This document shows positions 17,397 to 27,745 of a stretch of 40,593 nt of DNA, piece after piece. The number at the start of each line of letters is the position of its first letter. Within the stretch, counting starts at the first letter, position 1. Source of the DNA: Candidatus Pelagibacter sp. TMED196 (GTDB lineage Bacteria; Pseudomonadota; Alphaproteobacteria; Pelagibacterales; Pelagibacteraceae); NCBI GenBank assembly GCA_002171925.1, contig NHIT01000011.1, positions 2,055 to 42,647 on the forward strand. Reading direction: 5' to 3'. The notes under the pieces were generated by a model. The model made no database searches. It saw only the letters and a list, made by a program, of their open reading frames with translations, and was not told the DNA's origin. The position numbers and the translations under genes are program-made.

Positions 17397-18072
17397 TAGA
17401 TCTTTTTATATCACCATCACTAATGCTTAAAGCATAATCAGCTTTTTTTGCTAATTCTCTATTATGAGTTGCAATTAATATTATTTTATTTTTTTCTTTT
17501 AGGTTTAGAAAATAAGAGAATATATCTTTAGCATTTTTATTGTCTAAGTTTCCCGTTGGTTCATCGGCAAGGATTATTTTAGTCTCTGCAATAAGAGCTC
17601 TTGCAATTGCAACTCTTTGTTGTTCACCTCCAGACAAATCTGATGGAAAATGATTTAATCTATGGCCTAAATTTACTTTTTTTAAAAATTTTTCAGCAAT
17701 TTTTATGGCTTTTTTATAGTTTTCATTTCGTATAATTAATGGCATAGCCACATTCTCTAAAGCAGTAAAATCAGATAACAGATTATTATTTTGAAAAATT
17801 ATTGAAATATCCTCTCTTATGATTTTATTTTTTTCTGCATCGTTAATATCAGTGATTGATTTGCCAGAAATAAAAATTTTACCTTTTGTTGGGGTATCTA
17901 ATAATGATATTAAATGTAAGAATGTTGATTTACCCGAACCAGACGGACCCAGTATAGCAACTACCTTTCCAGTTTCGATCTTAAGATTTATATTTTTTAA
18001 AACTTCTATTTTTAACCCACTACTTATAAAGTTTTTTGATAAATTATTTATTTCAATAATTTTTTTAGTCAT
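17389..18072 (-). CDS. lolD: Lipoprotein-releasing system ATP-binding protein LolD
   Basis: ATPase of the Lol transporter that extracts outer-membrane lipoproteins from the inner membrane. Walker A GPSGSGKST lies near residue 42, the Q-loop region SIIFQNNNLLSDFTALENVAMP follows, the ABC signature is LSGGEQQRVAIARAL, and Walker B is ILADEPTGNLD, with the switch His in ATHNREL. The 227-residue length and position next to a LolC/E permease support LolD over MacB or FtsE. Its start overlaps the permease by 8 nt and its end overlaps dnaE by 8 nt. Confidence 0.93.
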   Translation of the reverse strand: MTKKIIEINNLSKNFISSGLKIEVLKNINLKIETGKVVAILGPSGSGKSTFLHLISLLDTPTKGKIFISGKSITDINDAEKNKIIREDISIIFQNNNLLSDFTALENVAMPLIIRNENYKKAIKIAEKFLKKVNLGHRLNHFPSDLSGGEQQRVAIARALIAETKIILADEPTGNLDNKNAKDIFSYFLNLKEKNKIILIATHNRELAKKADYALSISDGDIKRSNV

Positions 18073-19297
18073 ATTTTAATGCTTTTATAGGTTCTATTTT
18101 CGTCACCGCCAATGAAGGGAATAATGATGCAAATATAGATGTAACTAATGAAAAACCTGAAATTATAATAATAGAACTAAGGCTGATTTCACTCGGCATT
18201 TCTGTTAAAAAATAAACATCCTCAGGAAATATTTGTAAGTTAAATGTATTTGACAGAAATAATCTAATACTTTCAATATTCAAAGAAAATAGTACACCTA
18301 GTATAAGTCCTGTTATTGTAGCTGTAAGGCCAATTATAAATCCAGTTAGAAAAAAAGATTTTATAATAGATTTTTTTGATAATCCTAATGATTTCAGGAT
18401 TGCAATTTCTTTAGTTTTATTTTTAATTAAAATTGTTAGTCCTGAAACAATATTGAATGCCGCAACTACAATTATTAAAGTTAGTATTAAAAACATTACA
18501 TTTCTCTCAACTTTCAAGGCTGAAAAAAAAGACTTATTTTGATCTGCCCAAGTACTTACATAATAATTTGGGTTTATATTCTGTATTTCATTTTTATATT
18601 TATAGGCATTTAGCGGCTCGTTAAGGAATATTTCTAAACTTATGTTGTCCGTATCTTTTCCAAAAAAAGATAAGGAGTCATTTAGATGTAGGAATGAAAC
18701 ACTTCGATCAAACTCATAAAGTCCACTGCTGAAAACTGCAGTAATCTTAAAAGATGATTGTCTTGGTATGTTGCCTAAAGGTGTGGTCATTGAACTGGAT
18801 GACATTATATTTATTACATCGCCAACAACCACTCCTAATTCAATAGCAAGATATTTTCCAATTACAATAGTTCCAGTTTTAAAATTTGTGATTTGACCAT
18901 CTATTATATTTTTATTAAACAAATCAATATTACTTATTTTTTTGGGATCAACGCCTCTTAATAATACTCCTTTAGCGCTATTATTATTTAAAATTACCGC
19001 CTCCCCATTAAATGTTTTAATAATATTAAAGTTATTATAGTTATTTGATATTACATTATAATAACTTTCAGTAATATTTGTTGAATACGGTTTAATAGTT
19101 ATATGCGAATTAAAACCTAATATTTTATTTGTCAACTCTGTTCTAAAACCATTCATTACAGACATAACTATAATAAGTACTGCAACACCAAGCATAATAC
19201 CTAAAAATGAAAAAATAGATATAATCTTTAAAAAACCCTCCTTTTTTTTTGGTTTTAAATTTCTTGATGTGATTAGTTTTTCAACGTCTGTAAACAA
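18065..19297 (-). CDS. lolC: Lipoprotein-releasing system permease, LolC/LolE family
   Basis: Membrane subunit of the Lol transporter. The layout is family-typical: one N-terminal membrane helix after KKKEGFLKIISIFSFLGIMLGVAVLIIVMSVMNGFR. A large periplasmic domain spans about residues 50-265 and three C-terminal helices carry the FtsX fold (with TKEIAILKSLGLSKKSIIKSFFLTG). Only one permease gene is present, as in many alphaproteobacteria where one LolC/E-type (LolF-like) protein probably forms a homodimer. The start is TTG 19297, one base after the proS stop; no upstream ATG fits and the next Met lies inside the first helix. Confidence 0.9.
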   Translation of the reverse strand: MFTDVEKLITSRNLKPKKKEGFLKIISIFSFLGIMLGVAVLIIVMSVMNGFRTELTNKILGFNSHITIKPYSTNITESYYNVISNNYNNFNIIKTFNGEAVILNNNSAKGVLLRGVDPKKISNIDLFNKNIIDGQITNFKTGTIVIGKYLAIELGVVVGDVINIMSSSSMTTPLGNIPRQSSFKITAVFSSGLYEFDRSVSFLHLNDSLSFFGKDTDNISLEIFLNEPLNAYKYKNEIQNINPNYYVSTWADQNKSFFSALKVERNVMFLILTLIIVVAAFNIVSGLTILIKNKTKEIAILKSLGLSKKSIIKSFFLTGFIIGLTATITGLILGVLFSLNIESIRLFLSNTFNLQIFPEDVYFLTEMPSEISLSSIIIISGFSLVTSIFASLFPSLAVTKIEPIKALKYD

Positions 19298-19298
19298 T

Positions 19299-20612
19299 TT
19301 AGTTTTTTATTTTTTTTATAATTTGTTTTATATCTAACATTTTTGTGTCTGAATTAATTTCCTTAAATTCAAATAGTTCTTTAGACGATTTAGAACCGAT
19401 AATAATTTGAAAAGGAATTCCTAATAAATCGTGTTTTTTAAATTTGTTAGAAATATTTTCATCAACATCATCTAAAAGAACATCTAAATTATTTTTTTTT
19501 AATTCATTATAAAGTTTTTTAGCTTTTTCTAAATTAGATGTATCGTTTTTATTAATTGAGGGAATTATAACTACATCAAATGGTGAAACAGATTTAGGCC
19601 ATTTCATTTTATTATCTATATATTTTGCTTCAATTATTGCAGCAACTAATCTTGAAACACCAATTCCATATGATCCCATTTTAACAAATATTTTTTTTCC
19701 CTCTTTAGTGTCTACAGAACAGTTCATGGGTTTTGAATATTTGTCTCCAAAATAAAATATATGTCCAACCTCAATACCTTTAGTTTGGATCTGATTTTCT
19801 TTTTTGACATTTTTATCAAATTCTGTTGATTTGTATTTTTCATCAGTAACAGCATAATACTTGGAAAAATCATTTCTCATTTTTTCTAGTGATAACTTTT
19901 CATTTTTGTACTTATCAATTGAAATATCAAAAACCATTTTATCAGCATATATTTTGCTCTCTCCAGTTTCTGCTAAAATTATAAATTCATGGGATAGATC
20001 ACCACCAATTGGACCAGTTTCTGCTTTCATAGGAATTGATTTTAATCCTAGCCGCTGAAATGTTTTTAAGTATGCATAAAACATTTTATTATAAGTAAGT
20101 GTGGCATCACTTTCGTTTAAATCAAATGAATATGCATCTTTCATATAAAACTCTCTACATCTCATAACGCCAAAACGTGGTCTAAGTTCATCTCTGAACT
20201 TCCACTGTATGTGATAAAAGATTTGCGGCAATAATTTGTATGATTTGACACTTGATCTAAATATTTCTGTAATTTGCTCTTCATTTGTTGGCCCATAGAG
20301 CATTTCTCTTTTTTGACGATCAGATATTCTTAACATTTCTTCACCATAATCATCATATCTTCCACTTTCTTTCCAAATGTCAGCTGATTGTATAGTTGGC
20401 ATTAACATTTCTTGAGCACCAATATCATTCTGTTCTTCCCTTACAATTTTTTCAATTTTTTTCATTACCTTATATCCAAGAGGTAACCAAGAATAAATAC
20501 CAGCAGAAGATTGTCTTATCATACCTGTTTGAAGCATCAATTGATGAGACTTTATTTTTGCCTCTGCAGGCAAATTCTTTGTTATAGGCACAAAAAGTTT
20601 TGATAATAACAT
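19299..20612 (-). CDS. proS: Proline--tRNA ligase, short alphaproteobacterial type
   Basis: Class II aminoacyl-tRNA synthetase. The N-terminal HQLMLQTGMIRQSSAGIYSWLPLGYKVMKKIE, GPTNEEQITEIF, RDELRPRFGVMRCREFYMKDAYSFD (motif 2) and GSYGIGVSRLVAAIIE (motif 3) are all present, followed by the anticodon-binding domain (VVIIPSINKND, LLDDVDENISNKFKKHDLLGIPFQIIIG). At 437 residues it lacks the large editing insertion found in E. coli-type ProRS, which is the normal state for alphaproteobacteria. It overlaps the rnj stop by one base (TAATG). Confidence 0.96.
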   Translation of the reverse strand: MLLSKLFVPITKNLPAEAKIKSHQLMLQTGMIRQSSAGIYSWLPLGYKVMKKIEKIVREEQNDIGAQEMLMPTIQSADIWKESGRYDDYGEEMLRISDRQKREMLYGPTNEEQITEIFRSSVKSYKLLPQIFYHIQWKFRDELRPRFGVMRCREFYMKDAYSFDLNESDATLTYNKMFYAYLKTFQRLGLKSIPMKAETGPIGGDLSHEFIILAETGESKIYADKMVFDISIDKYKNEKLSLEKMRNDFSKYYAVTDEKYKSTEFDKNVKKENQIQTKGIEVGHIFYFGDKYSKPMNCSVDTKEGKKIFVKMGSYGIGVSRLVAAIIEAKYIDNKMKWPKSVSPFDVVIIPSINKNDTSNLEKAKKLYNELKKNNLDVLLDDVDENISNKFKKHDLLGIPFQIIIGSKSSKELFEFKEINSDTKMLDIKQIIKKIKN

Positions 20613-22273
20613 TATAATCGAGCAATATTAATATTTGTAAAAGGTTTTTTTCCTGTTTTTTCTTTAATTAATTTTCTACAATTTTGTTTAATTGTTTCAA
20701 TGAGATTTTTCTCTTGATTTTTGTTTTTCATTGAAAATGATCTGCAAGTGCTAAAAATATTATCTTCCATTTCAAATATAATTTTTTCATCAAAATTATT
20801 TTCTGGTATTCCCCTATAAGAAATTACAGGTTTGTTTAATTTGCCGCTATTATTTAATATTAACGTTATTTCCAAATAACCATTTAAAGATAGGCTTCTT
20901 CTTTCTTTAATAGATTGTGAGTTCTCTCCTACTGCAATATTGCCATCTAAATACATTTTTCCAGAAGGTGCTTTATCAATAACTTCAGGGTTTTGTCCTG
21001 GAAAAATTCTTACAACATCACCATCTTCAATTCTAAGGGCATGAGGGATCTGCATTTCTTTGGCAAATTTTATATGTTCATTCATGTGCCTATGTTCTCC
21101 ATGAACAGGAATTATTGAATCAGGTTTAACCCAGTTATACATATCTTTTAAATCTTCTCTATTAGGATGTCCTGAAACGTGAACAAAATCTGTCTCTTCA
21201 GTAATTAGTTCGATTTCTTGTCTTACAAGGTCGTTATGAAGAGAATATAATTTTTTTTCATTTCCAGGAATAATTTTTGATGAGAATATAACCGTATCAC
21301 CTTTTTCTACAAAAACATCTGGGTGAATACCTTTGACAATCCTTTTCATTGCACCCATGGGTTCACCTTGGCTTCCAGTACATAAATAAACTAATTTTTC
21401 TCTCGGAAAATTTTTGCTTTCTCTAGGATCAATGGGATTTTTGATATTTTGCAAATATCCACACTGTTTAGCTGCTTTAAATATTCGATTCATTGATCTC
21501 CCGACTAAACAGACTTGTCTATTAATTTTTTCAGCACAATAAAAAACAGTTTCCATTCTTGCGACATTAGAAGCAAAAGATGTTACAATAATTCTTTTAG
21601 ATTTAAGGGACATTATTTTTAAAAGACTTTCTCTAACGTCAAGTTCTGAACCAGCTCTTCCGGGACTAAATATATTTGTTGAGTCACAAATCATTGCTAA
21701 AACCTTATTATTTCCAATCTCTTTCAATTTTTTTTCATTTATTTTTTCACCAATTAATGGATTGGGGTCAATTTTCCAGTCACCTGTATGTAAAATCATA
21801 CCAGCCGGGGTTTTTATACTTAATCCGTTAGGTTCCAAAATTGAATGTGTTAAACTAACAAATTCAATATTAAATGGACCCAATTCTATTTCACCATTTA
21901 ATTTTACATTTTTCAAAAAATTTGAGATATCTATTTTTTTTTCTTTAAATTTTTCTTGAATAAGTACCGAGGTAAATGGAGTAGCATATATGTTACATTT
22001 TAAATCTGGCCATATATGTGATATTGCACCGATGTGGTCCTCGTGTGCATGTGTCAAAACAATTCCCAACAAATCATTTTTTTTATCGATTATATATGCG
22101 GGATCAGGATAAATTAAATCTATACCCGGAACAGAATCGTCTGCAAAACTTACACCTGTATCGACAATAATCCATTTTTGATTTTCTTCATTGCCATATG
22201 CATATAGATTCATATTTCCTCCAATTTGTCCTGAGCCACCAAGAGGGCAGAAGATTAATTCATTTTTATTCAT
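20612..22273 (-). CDS. rnj: Ribonuclease J
   Basis: Metallo-beta-lactamase/beta-CASP ribonuclease with 5'-exo and endo activity in RNA turnover and rRNA maturation. Motif HAHEDHIGAI near residue 75 binds zinc. Also visible are the metal ligand region LHTGDWKID, MICDSTN, the beta-CASP segments TSFASNVARM and CTGSQGEPMGAM, and VHGEHRHMNEH. A C-terminal domain of about 110 residues follows. The 553-residue length matches RNase J. It lies between coaX and proS, a conserved alphaproteobacterial order, and starts by ATGA overlap with coaX. Confidence 0.95.
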   Translation of the reverse strand: MNKNELIFCPLGGSGQIGGNMNLYAYGNEENQKWIIVDTGVSFADDSVPGIDLIYPDPAYIIDKKNDLLGIVLTHAHEDHIGAISHIWPDLKCNIYATPFTSVLIQEKFKEKKIDISNFLKNVKLNGEIELGPFNIEFVSLTHSILEPNGLSIKTPAGMILHTGDWKIDPNPLIGEKINEKKLKEIGNNKVLAMICDSTNIFSPGRAGSELDVRESLLKIMSLKSKRIIVTSFASNVARMETVFYCAEKINRQVCLVGRSMNRIFKAAKQCGYLQNIKNPIDPRESKNFPREKLVYLCTGSQGEPMGAMKRIVKGIHPDVFVEKGDTVIFSSKIIPGNEKKLYSLHNDLVRQEIELITEETDFVHVSGHPNREDLKDMYNWVKPDSIIPVHGEHRHMNEHIKFAKEMQIPHALRIEDGDVVRIFPGQNPEVIDKAPSGKMYLDGNIAVGENSQSIKERRSLSLNGYLEITLILNNSGKLNKPVISYRGIPENNFDEKIIFEMEDNIFSTCRSFSMKNKNQEKNLIETIKQNCRKLIKEKTGKKPFTNINIARL

Positions 22274-23028
22274 ATTAAAAACTTTTTATATATTTCTATA
22301 ATTCCCAAAATTGTAATATTTTTTTCAATTTTAACTTTTTGAATTAACCGATTTTTAAAATAATTAGCATAACCACCAGTTAATATTAAATTTGAATTTA
22401 TACCATTTTTATTATTTATTTTTTTTAAAATGTTGTTTATTAAACCTTCATAACCCCAGTAAAAACCAGATGATAACGCTTCCATGGTATTTTTACCGTA
22501 TTTTTTTGGATATTTTTTAAATTTAAAGGTGGGCAGTAGTGCTGTTGAAGAATGTAAATTTTCAATAGACAATTTTATACCTGGAGCAATTACACCACCA
22601 TCGTAAACGCCTTTGGAATTAATAATATCAAAAGTTGTTGCCGTTCCAAAGTCAACTATAACACAATTTGATTTAAATTTTGAATGTGCACCAATAGAAT
22701 TAGCTATTCGATCAGAACCAAGTTGAGAATATTTTTTAATATTAAATCTCATCATTTTTTTTAAATTAAAGTTTTTAATTTCATAAACTGTCATTTTTTT
22801 CTTTTTAAAAAAATGTTTTATTTTATTTAGAACTTTAGGTACAACGCTTGAAAATAGAACCTTTTTATTAAAATTATTTTTATTAATATTGCCAATTTTA
22901 CTTGCTATTTCCCTTGTATAATTTGATCCTTTTGAATTAAATAAATAAGTTTTTGTAATCCTAAATTTTTTATCAATTTTACAAATCTTTATATTTGTGT
23001 TTCCTATATCACCAATTAAATAATTCAT
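22270..23028 (-). CDS. coaX: Type III pantothenate kinase
   Basis: First step of coenzyme A synthesis from pantothenate; type III enzymes need a monovalent cation and are not feedback-inhibited by CoA. The ASKHA fold is marked by [10 protein letters not shown] at residues 6-15, [47 protein letters not shown] and LTGGYANYF. At 252 residues the length is normal. panC, which makes pantothenate, is in the same window at 34860. The birA homologue that often precedes coaX is not here; instead coaX is joined to gatB by ATGA overlap. Confidence 0.94.
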   Translation of the reverse strand: MNYLIGDIGNTNIKICKIDKKFRITKTYLFNSKGSNYTREIASKIGNINKNNFNKKVLFSSVVPKVLNKIKHFFKKKKMTVYEIKNFNLKKMMRFNIKKYSQLGSDRIANSIGAHSKFKSNCVIVDFGTATTFDIINSKGVYDGGVIAPGIKLSIENLHSSTALLPTFKFKKYPKKYGKNTMEALSSGFYWGYEGLINNILKKINNKNGINSNLILTGGYANYFKNRLIQKVKIEKNITILGIIEIYKKFLI

Positions 23029-24494
23029 TTTTTTAATTTTGTTTTAAGGATTTCGTTAACTAACTTTGGGTTGGCCTTACCAGACGATAGTTTCATTATT
23101 TCTCCGATAAAAAATCCAAATAGTTTTATTTTTCCTGACTTGTATTCTGAAACCTTTTCAGAGTTATTATCTAATACTTTATTTATAATTTTTTCTAATT
23201 CTTTGAGATTACTTTGTTGTTTAAGGCCTTGTTCCTCAATAATTTTATCAGCTGAATGACCAGTTTTGACCATTATATCAAAAACTTTTTTTGCTATTTT
23301 GCCTGAAATATTTCCGGAAGTAATTTGATTAATTAACACAGCTAAATTTTTTGGTGAAACAGGTGACGCTTTTATATCAATATTTTTTTCATTTAAAACA
23401 GCAAAAAGTTCAACAATAATCCAGTTTTTTGCTAGTTTAATATCTGCAATTTTAATTACCTCTTCAAAAAATTTTGAAACATCAATCTCTGAAACAAGTA
23501 CGTTAGCTTCGTATGCTGAAAGATTAAATTTTTTTATGTATCTGTCTTTTTTTTGATCAGGAAGCTCAGGTAATTTCTTTTTTAAATTTTCTACAAAAGA
23601 GCTATTAATTTTTAAAGGCAGCAAGTCAGGATCCGGAAAATATCTATAATCATGAGCTTCTTCTTTTGATCTCATTGATCTAGTTTCTTTTTTTTTAGTA
23701 TCAAAGAGTCTTGTTTCTTGGTCAATTGATTTGCCTAACTCAAGTAATTCAACTTGTCTTTTTGCTTCAGAGTCAATTGCCATTTCCATAAACTTTATAG
23801 AATTTACGTTTTTAATTTCACATCTAGTTCCCAATTTTGTATCTCCTTTTATTCGAACAGAAACATTAACATCGGCTCTTAAGGATCCTTCCTGCATATT
23901 TCCATCGCAAGTACCTAGATATCTCATTATTGATCTAAGTTTTTTTACATATGAGTTTACTTCTGCAGGCGATCTAAGGTCTGGCTTACTTACGATTTCC
24001 ATTAATGCTACACCTGATCTATTTAAATCAACATAGGTACTATCAGGACTCATATCATGAATACTTTTTCCCGCATCTTGTTCTAAGTGCAATCTCTCTA
24101 TTCCAATTCTTTTACTTCCATATGGCATGTCAAGACTTATCTCTCCTTCCCCAACAATGGGATTTTTATATTGAGAAATTTGATAACCAGCTGGTAAATC
24201 AGCATAAAAATAATTTTTTCTATCAAATATAGAATTTAAATTGATTTTTGCATTTAGTCCTAAACCAGTCTTGACTGCTTGCTCTATACAATATTCATTT
24301 ATTACAGGAAGCATTCCTGGAAAAGCTGAATCCACTAAACTTACTTGCGTGTTTGGTTTGCCGCCAAATCTTGTTGATGAACCAGAGAATAATTTTGATT
24401 CTGAAACTACCTGTGCATGAACCTCTAGGCCAATGATAACTTCCCAGTTATTTCTTTTGGTTTTTATAAAATAGTCAAATTTATCTTTTCCCAT
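23025..24494 (-). CDS. gatB: Asp-tRNA(Asn)/Glu-tRNA(Gln) amidotransferase subunit B
   Basis: tRNA-binding and kinase subunit of GatCAB, which amidates mischarged Glu-tRNA(Gln) or Asp-tRNA(Asn). Visible motifs are [91 protein letters not shown] and [13 protein letters not shown], then the YqeY-like C-terminal tail. I chose ATG 24494 because it overlaps the gatA TAA (TAATG) and has a GGTGGG ribosome site 8 nt upstream; an ATG at 24509 has none. 489 residues. Confidence 0.96.
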   Translation of the reverse strand: MGKDKFDYFIKTKRNNWEVIIGLEVHAQVVSESKLFSGSSTRFGGKPNTQVSLVDSAFPGMLPVINEYCIEQAVKTGLGLNAKINLNSIFDRKNYFYADLPAGYQISQYKNPIVGEGEISLDMPYGSKRIGIERLHLEQDAGKSIHDMSPDSTYVDLNRSGVALMEIVSKPDLRSPAEVNSYVKKLRSIMRYLGTCDGNMQEGSLRADVNVSVRIKGDTKLGTRCEIKNVNSIKFMEMAIDSEAKRQVELLELGKSIDQETRLFDTKKKETRSMRSKEEAHDYRYFPDPDLLPLKINSSFVENLKKKLPELPDQKKDRYIKKFNLSAYEANVLVSEIDVSKFFEEVIKIADIKLAKNWIIVELFAVLNEKNIDIKASPVSPKNLAVLINQITSGNISGKIAKKVFDIMVKTGHSADKIIEEQGLKQQSNLKELEKIINKVLDNNSEKVSEYKSGKIKLFGFFIGEIMKLSSGKANPKLVNEILKTKLKK

Positions 24495-25954
24495 TAATTT
24501 TCCCACCATCTTTGTATTGAATTTTTAAAATTAATAGACTTTTCCATAGTAAATGCGATATTTAAAATTTTTTGCTCTTCCAATGCATTTGCGATTAACT
24601 GCAAACCCATTGGATAACCTTTGCTGTCTTTTCCGCCAGGGATTGAAATTGCAGGTATACCTGCCAAATTAACAGGAACAGTAAATATGTCATTTAGGTA
24701 CATTGAAATTGGATCATTAGTTTTCTCTCCAAATTTAAATGCCGAGGTTGGTGTAGATGGCGTTAAGATAGCATCTACTTTTTTAAAACTTTCATCAAAA
24801 TCATTTTTAATTAATTTTCTTACCTTTTGTGCTTTTAAGTAGTAAGCATCATAATAACCTGAAGATAAAACATATGTTCCAATAAGAACTCTTCTTTTTA
24901 CTTCTGTGCCAAATCCCTCGCCACGAGTGTTTTCGTACATTTCTATAAGATTTTTACCTTTTTTAGATCTATAACCATACTTTACTCCATCGTACCTAGC
25001 TAAATTTGATGATGCTTCTGCGGGTGCAACTATATAATAAGTTGGTAGTGCATATTTTGTATGTGGAAGAGATATATCAACAATCGTTGCACCTGATTTT
25101 TTTAAAATATCTATCCCTTTCTTCCAAATATTATCTATTTCATTGGGCATATTATCGATCCTGTATTCTTTTGGGATACCAATTTTTAATCCTTTTATAT
25201 TTTCACTTAAATTTTTTGAATACTGTTTTTTTTTTTGGTTAATTGATGTAGAATCTTTTGGATCATAGCCTGACATAGCCTCCAACAATAAAGCACAGTC
25301 TTCAACATTTTTTGTCATGGGTCCCGCTTGATCTAAAGATGAGGCAAAAGCAACTATTCCCCATCGTGAACATAATCCGTATGTTGGCTTTAAACCTACG
25401 GTTCCGGTGAAAGAAGCTGGTTGTCTTATTGAGCCACCTGTATCTGTACCTATCGTTGCTGGAGTTAAGTTGGCTGCCAAAGCGCTTGCGGATCCCCCAG
25501 AAGATCCGCCGGGGACTAAATTATTTCCGATTGGATTAATTGTGTTTCCAAAATAACTTGTTTCATTTGATGACCCCATAGCAAATTCATCACAATTTAA
25601 TTTTCCTAAAATTATAGCACCTTCAGACCACAAGTTATTTGTTACCGTTGATTCATAACTGGGAATGAAATTTTCAAGAATTTTACTTCCTGCTGTGGTT
25701 TTAATATTTTTTGTACAGAATAAATCTTTAACCGCAAGAGGAATACCTGACAATAATCCGCTATAATTTTTTTTGTTATCAAAGTTTTTTGCCTCTTTTA
25801 GACTTTTTTCAAAACATGTTGTAATAAAAGAATTTAATTTATTTGCTTTTTCAATATTTTGAATAAAGAATTCTGTAACTTCCAATGAAGATAATTTTTT
25901 TGATTTAATCGAATTTACAATTTGGGTAAGAGTATTATGATTTAAATCTAACAT
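24494..25954 (-). CDS. gatA: Asp-tRNA(Asn)/Glu-tRNA(Gln) amidotransferase subunit A
   Basis: Amidase subunit of GatCAB that releases ammonia from glutamine. The Ser-cisSer-Lys triad is visible: Lys in [11 protein letters not shown], and the serines in [32 protein letters not shown]. The stretches [11 protein letters not shown] and [13 protein letters not shown], which lines the tRNA side, support GatA over other amidase-signature enzymes. Length 486 is normal. It sits 2 nt after gatC and overlaps gatB. Confidence 0.96.
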   Translation of the reverse strand: MLDLNHNTLTQIVNSIKSKKLSSLEVTEFFIQNIEKANKLNSFITTCFEKSLKEAKNFDNKKNYSGLLSGIPLAVKDLFCTKNIKTTAGSKILENFIPSYESTVTNNLWSEGAIILGKLNCDEFAMGSSNETSYFGNTINPIGNNLVPGGSSGGSASALAANLTPATIGTDTGGSIRQPASFTGTVGLKPTYGLCSRWGIVAFASSLDQAGPMTKNVEDCALLLEAMSGYDPKDSTSINQKKKQYSKNLSENIKGLKIGIPKEYRIDNMPNEIDNIWKKGIDILKKSGATIVDISLPHTKYALPTYYIVAPAEASSNLARYDGVKYGYRSKKGKNLIEMYENTRGEGFGTEVKRRVLIGTYVLSSGYYDAYYLKAQKVRKLIKNDFDESFKKVDAILTPSTPTSAFKFGEKTNDPISMYLNDIFTVPVNLAGIPAISIPGGKDSKGYPMGLQLIANALEEQKILNIAFTMEKSINFKNSIQRWWEN

Positions 25955-25956
25955 AT

Positions 25957-26244
25957 TTATTCAATAACTTTTGGGACAATAAAAAAATCTTCGTTTTTAT
26001 CAGGTGAATTTTTTAGTACTTCTTCTTTTATCTTGCCGTCAATAACTTTGTCTTTGCGTGGTTCGAGCGTTTTATTGATTATAGAGCTTAAAGGTTCTAT
26101 TTTATTTGTATTTAGTTTGTTGAGTTGCTCAACAAATTTTAATATTGATGCTAGATCATTTGACAATGAATCTAAATTTTTATCATCCAGTGAAATTCTT
26201 GATAGTTTGGCAACTTTTTTAACTTGGTTTTTATCAATAGACAT
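25957..26244 (-). CDS. gatC: Asp-tRNA(Asn)/Glu-tRNA(Gln) amidotransferase subunit C
   Basis: Small stabilising subunit that wraps around GatA. The 95-residue protein shows VKKVAKLSRISLDDKNLDSLSNDLASILKFVEQLNKLNT and PLSSIINKTLEPRKDKV, followed by the C-terminal NSPDKNEDFFIVPKVIE, all characteristic of GatC. It is the first gene of the long leftward unit and diverges from ruvX across a 53-nt gap that must hold promoters for both directions. Confidence 0.94.
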   Translation of the reverse strand: MSIDKNQVKKVAKLSRISLDDKNLDSLSNDLASILKFVEQLNKLNTNKIEPLSSIINKTLEPRKDKVIDGKIKEEVLKNSPDKNEDFFIVPKVIE

Positions 26245-26263
26245 CTATAAACTATGTTTTAGT

Positions 26264-26291
26264 TTGTTTAGAAAATGATGTAAAATATAAC
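26264..26291 (+). promoter_or_regulatory. Candidate promoter for ruvX-pyrB-pyrC-plsY
   Basis: TTGTTT (26264-26269) and TATAAC (26286-26291) are spaced by 16 nt in the divergent gatC/ruvX gap. A start six to seven bases after the -10 falls at about 26298, the A of the ruvX ATG, so the transcript could be leaderless. No Shine-Dalgarno is seen before that ATG. AT-rich background lowers confidence. Confidence 0.35.
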
Positions 26292-26297
26292 ATATTC

Positions 26298-26753
26298 ATG
26301 CAAGATATAGAAGATTTTAAGAAATCTATAGGAAAGAAATCTAGATTATTAGGTATCGACCCTGGTAAAAAAAGGGTTGGAATAGCTATATCAGATGAAA
26401 ACAAACTGGTATCGACACCTTTAAAAACAATCCTTAAAAAAAATAATACCAATGTGATTAATGATATTTTGGAAATAATAAAAGAAAATAACATCAAAGG
26501 AATCATTGTTGGTAACCCAATAAATATGGATGGCTCAGAAGGTCCTTCTTCTCAATCAGCAAAAGATTTTGCCACATATCTATCAAAAAATATTTCAATT
26601 CCCATCGTTATGTGGGATGAGAGATTATCTAGCCAAGGAGCATTCAATTTATCAAGTATTTTAGACATTAATACATCCAAAAAAGTTGAAAAATTAGACC
26701 AAAATGCTGCTTCATTTATATTACAAGGGGCAATCGATTATATTAAAAGATAA
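26298..26753 (+). CDS. ruvX: Putative pre-16S rRNA nuclease RuvX/YqgF
   Basis: RNase H-fold protein that finishes the 5' end of 16S rRNA (E. coli YqgF). The motif LLGIDPGKKRVGIAISD at residues 17-33 carries the first catalytic Asp. GIIVGNPINMDGSEGPSS and VMWDERLSS supply the second acidic region, and LDQNAASFILQGAIDYI ends the protein. The 151-residue length is normal. It heads the rightward unit, 44 nt before pyrB. Confidence 0.93.
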   Translation: MQDIEDFKKSIGKKSRLLGIDPGKKRVGIAISDENKLVSTPLKTILKKNNTNVINDILEIIKENNIKGIIVGNPINMDGSEGPSSQSAKDFATYLSKNISIPIVMWDERLSSQGAFNLSSILDINTSKKVEKLDQNAASFILQGAIDYIKR

Positions 26754-26797
26754 ATAACTTGCTAAGATAGTGCAAAAGGCCTATAGAGTTAATTTTA

Positions 26798-27745
26798 ATG
26801 GCTATTATAAAAAAGTTTTCAGCTGTTAAAAAAGTCCAGGAACATCTCTTAGGAATCCAAAATCTATCTATTAAAGAAGCCACACTCATACTAGATGAAG
26901 CAAAAAACTTTATAAAACTAAATAGAAGTGCATCTAAAAAAATGGATTTGCTAAGAGGAAAAACGCAAATAAATTTATTTTTTGAACCGTCCACTAGAAC
27001 ACAAAGTTCGTTTGAATTGGCTGGCAAAAGACTAGGTGCTGATGTGATGACAATGAACGTGGGAAATTCATCCTTAAAAAAGGGAGAGACTATATTGGAT
27101 ACCGCAATGACATTAAATGCAATGCATCCAGATATTATAGTAGTGAGGCATCAAGAATCGGGTGCACCAAATCTTTTGTCTCAAAAAGTTAATTGTGCCG
27201 TAATAAATGCGGGTGATGGATTAAGGGAGCACCCTACTCAGGCACTTTTAGATGCTTTAACAATAATAAATAGAAAAGGAAAAATTGAGGGACTTAAAAT
27301 TGCAATTTGTGGCGACATACTTCATTCACGAGTTGCGAGATCAAATATATATTTACTAAATATGTTGGGTGCAGAAGTGAATGTAATAGCACCAAAAACT
27401 TTAATACCCGACTCCATTATCAAACTTGGAGTTAATAGTTTTACAAATATGAAAAAAGGATTGAAATCATGTGACATTGTTATGATGTTAAGGTTACAAA
27501 ATGAAAGAATGAAAGGATCATTTTTGCCATCAAAAAGAGAGTATTATGAATACTTTGGATTAACACCAGATAAATTAAAGCTTGCAAAAAAAGATGCCTT
27601 GATAATGCATCCAGGACCAATGAATAGAGGTGTAGAAATAGATACGAAGCTAGCTGATGATATTAATGTAAGTTTAGTAAAAGAGCAGGTGGAATTAGGT
27701 GTTGCTGTAAGAATGGCGTGCTTAAAATTATATTGTAAATATTAA
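26798..27745 (+). CDS. pyrB: Aspartate carbamoyltransferase catalytic subunit
   Basis: Joins carbamoyl phosphate and aspartate in pyrimidine synthesis. The carbamoyl-phosphate site [21 protein letters not shown] is near residue 62, with [43 protein letters not shown], the aspartate-site [10 protein letters not shown] and [12 protein letters not shown]. Length 315 is that of the catalytic chain. No regulatory pyrI is nearby. It overlaps the pyrC-like gene by TAATG, consistent with the two products forming a complex, as in bacteria where PyrB needs a dihydroorotase-like partner. Confidence 0.96.
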   Translation: MAIIKKFSAVKKVQEHLLGIQNLSIKEATLILDEAKNFIKLNRSASKKMDLLRGKTQINLFFEPSTRTQSSFELAGKRLGADVMTMNVGNSSLKKGETILDTAMTLNAMHPDIIVVRHQESGAPNLLSQKVNCAVINAGDGLREHPTQALLDALTIINRKGKIEGLKIAICGDILHSRVARSNIYLLNMLGAEVNVIAPKTLIPDSIIKLGVNSFTNMKKGLKSCDIVMMLRLQNERMKGSFLPSKREYYEYFGLTPDKLKLAKKDALIMHPGPMNRGVEIDTKLADDINVSLVKEQVELGVAVRMACLKLYCKY

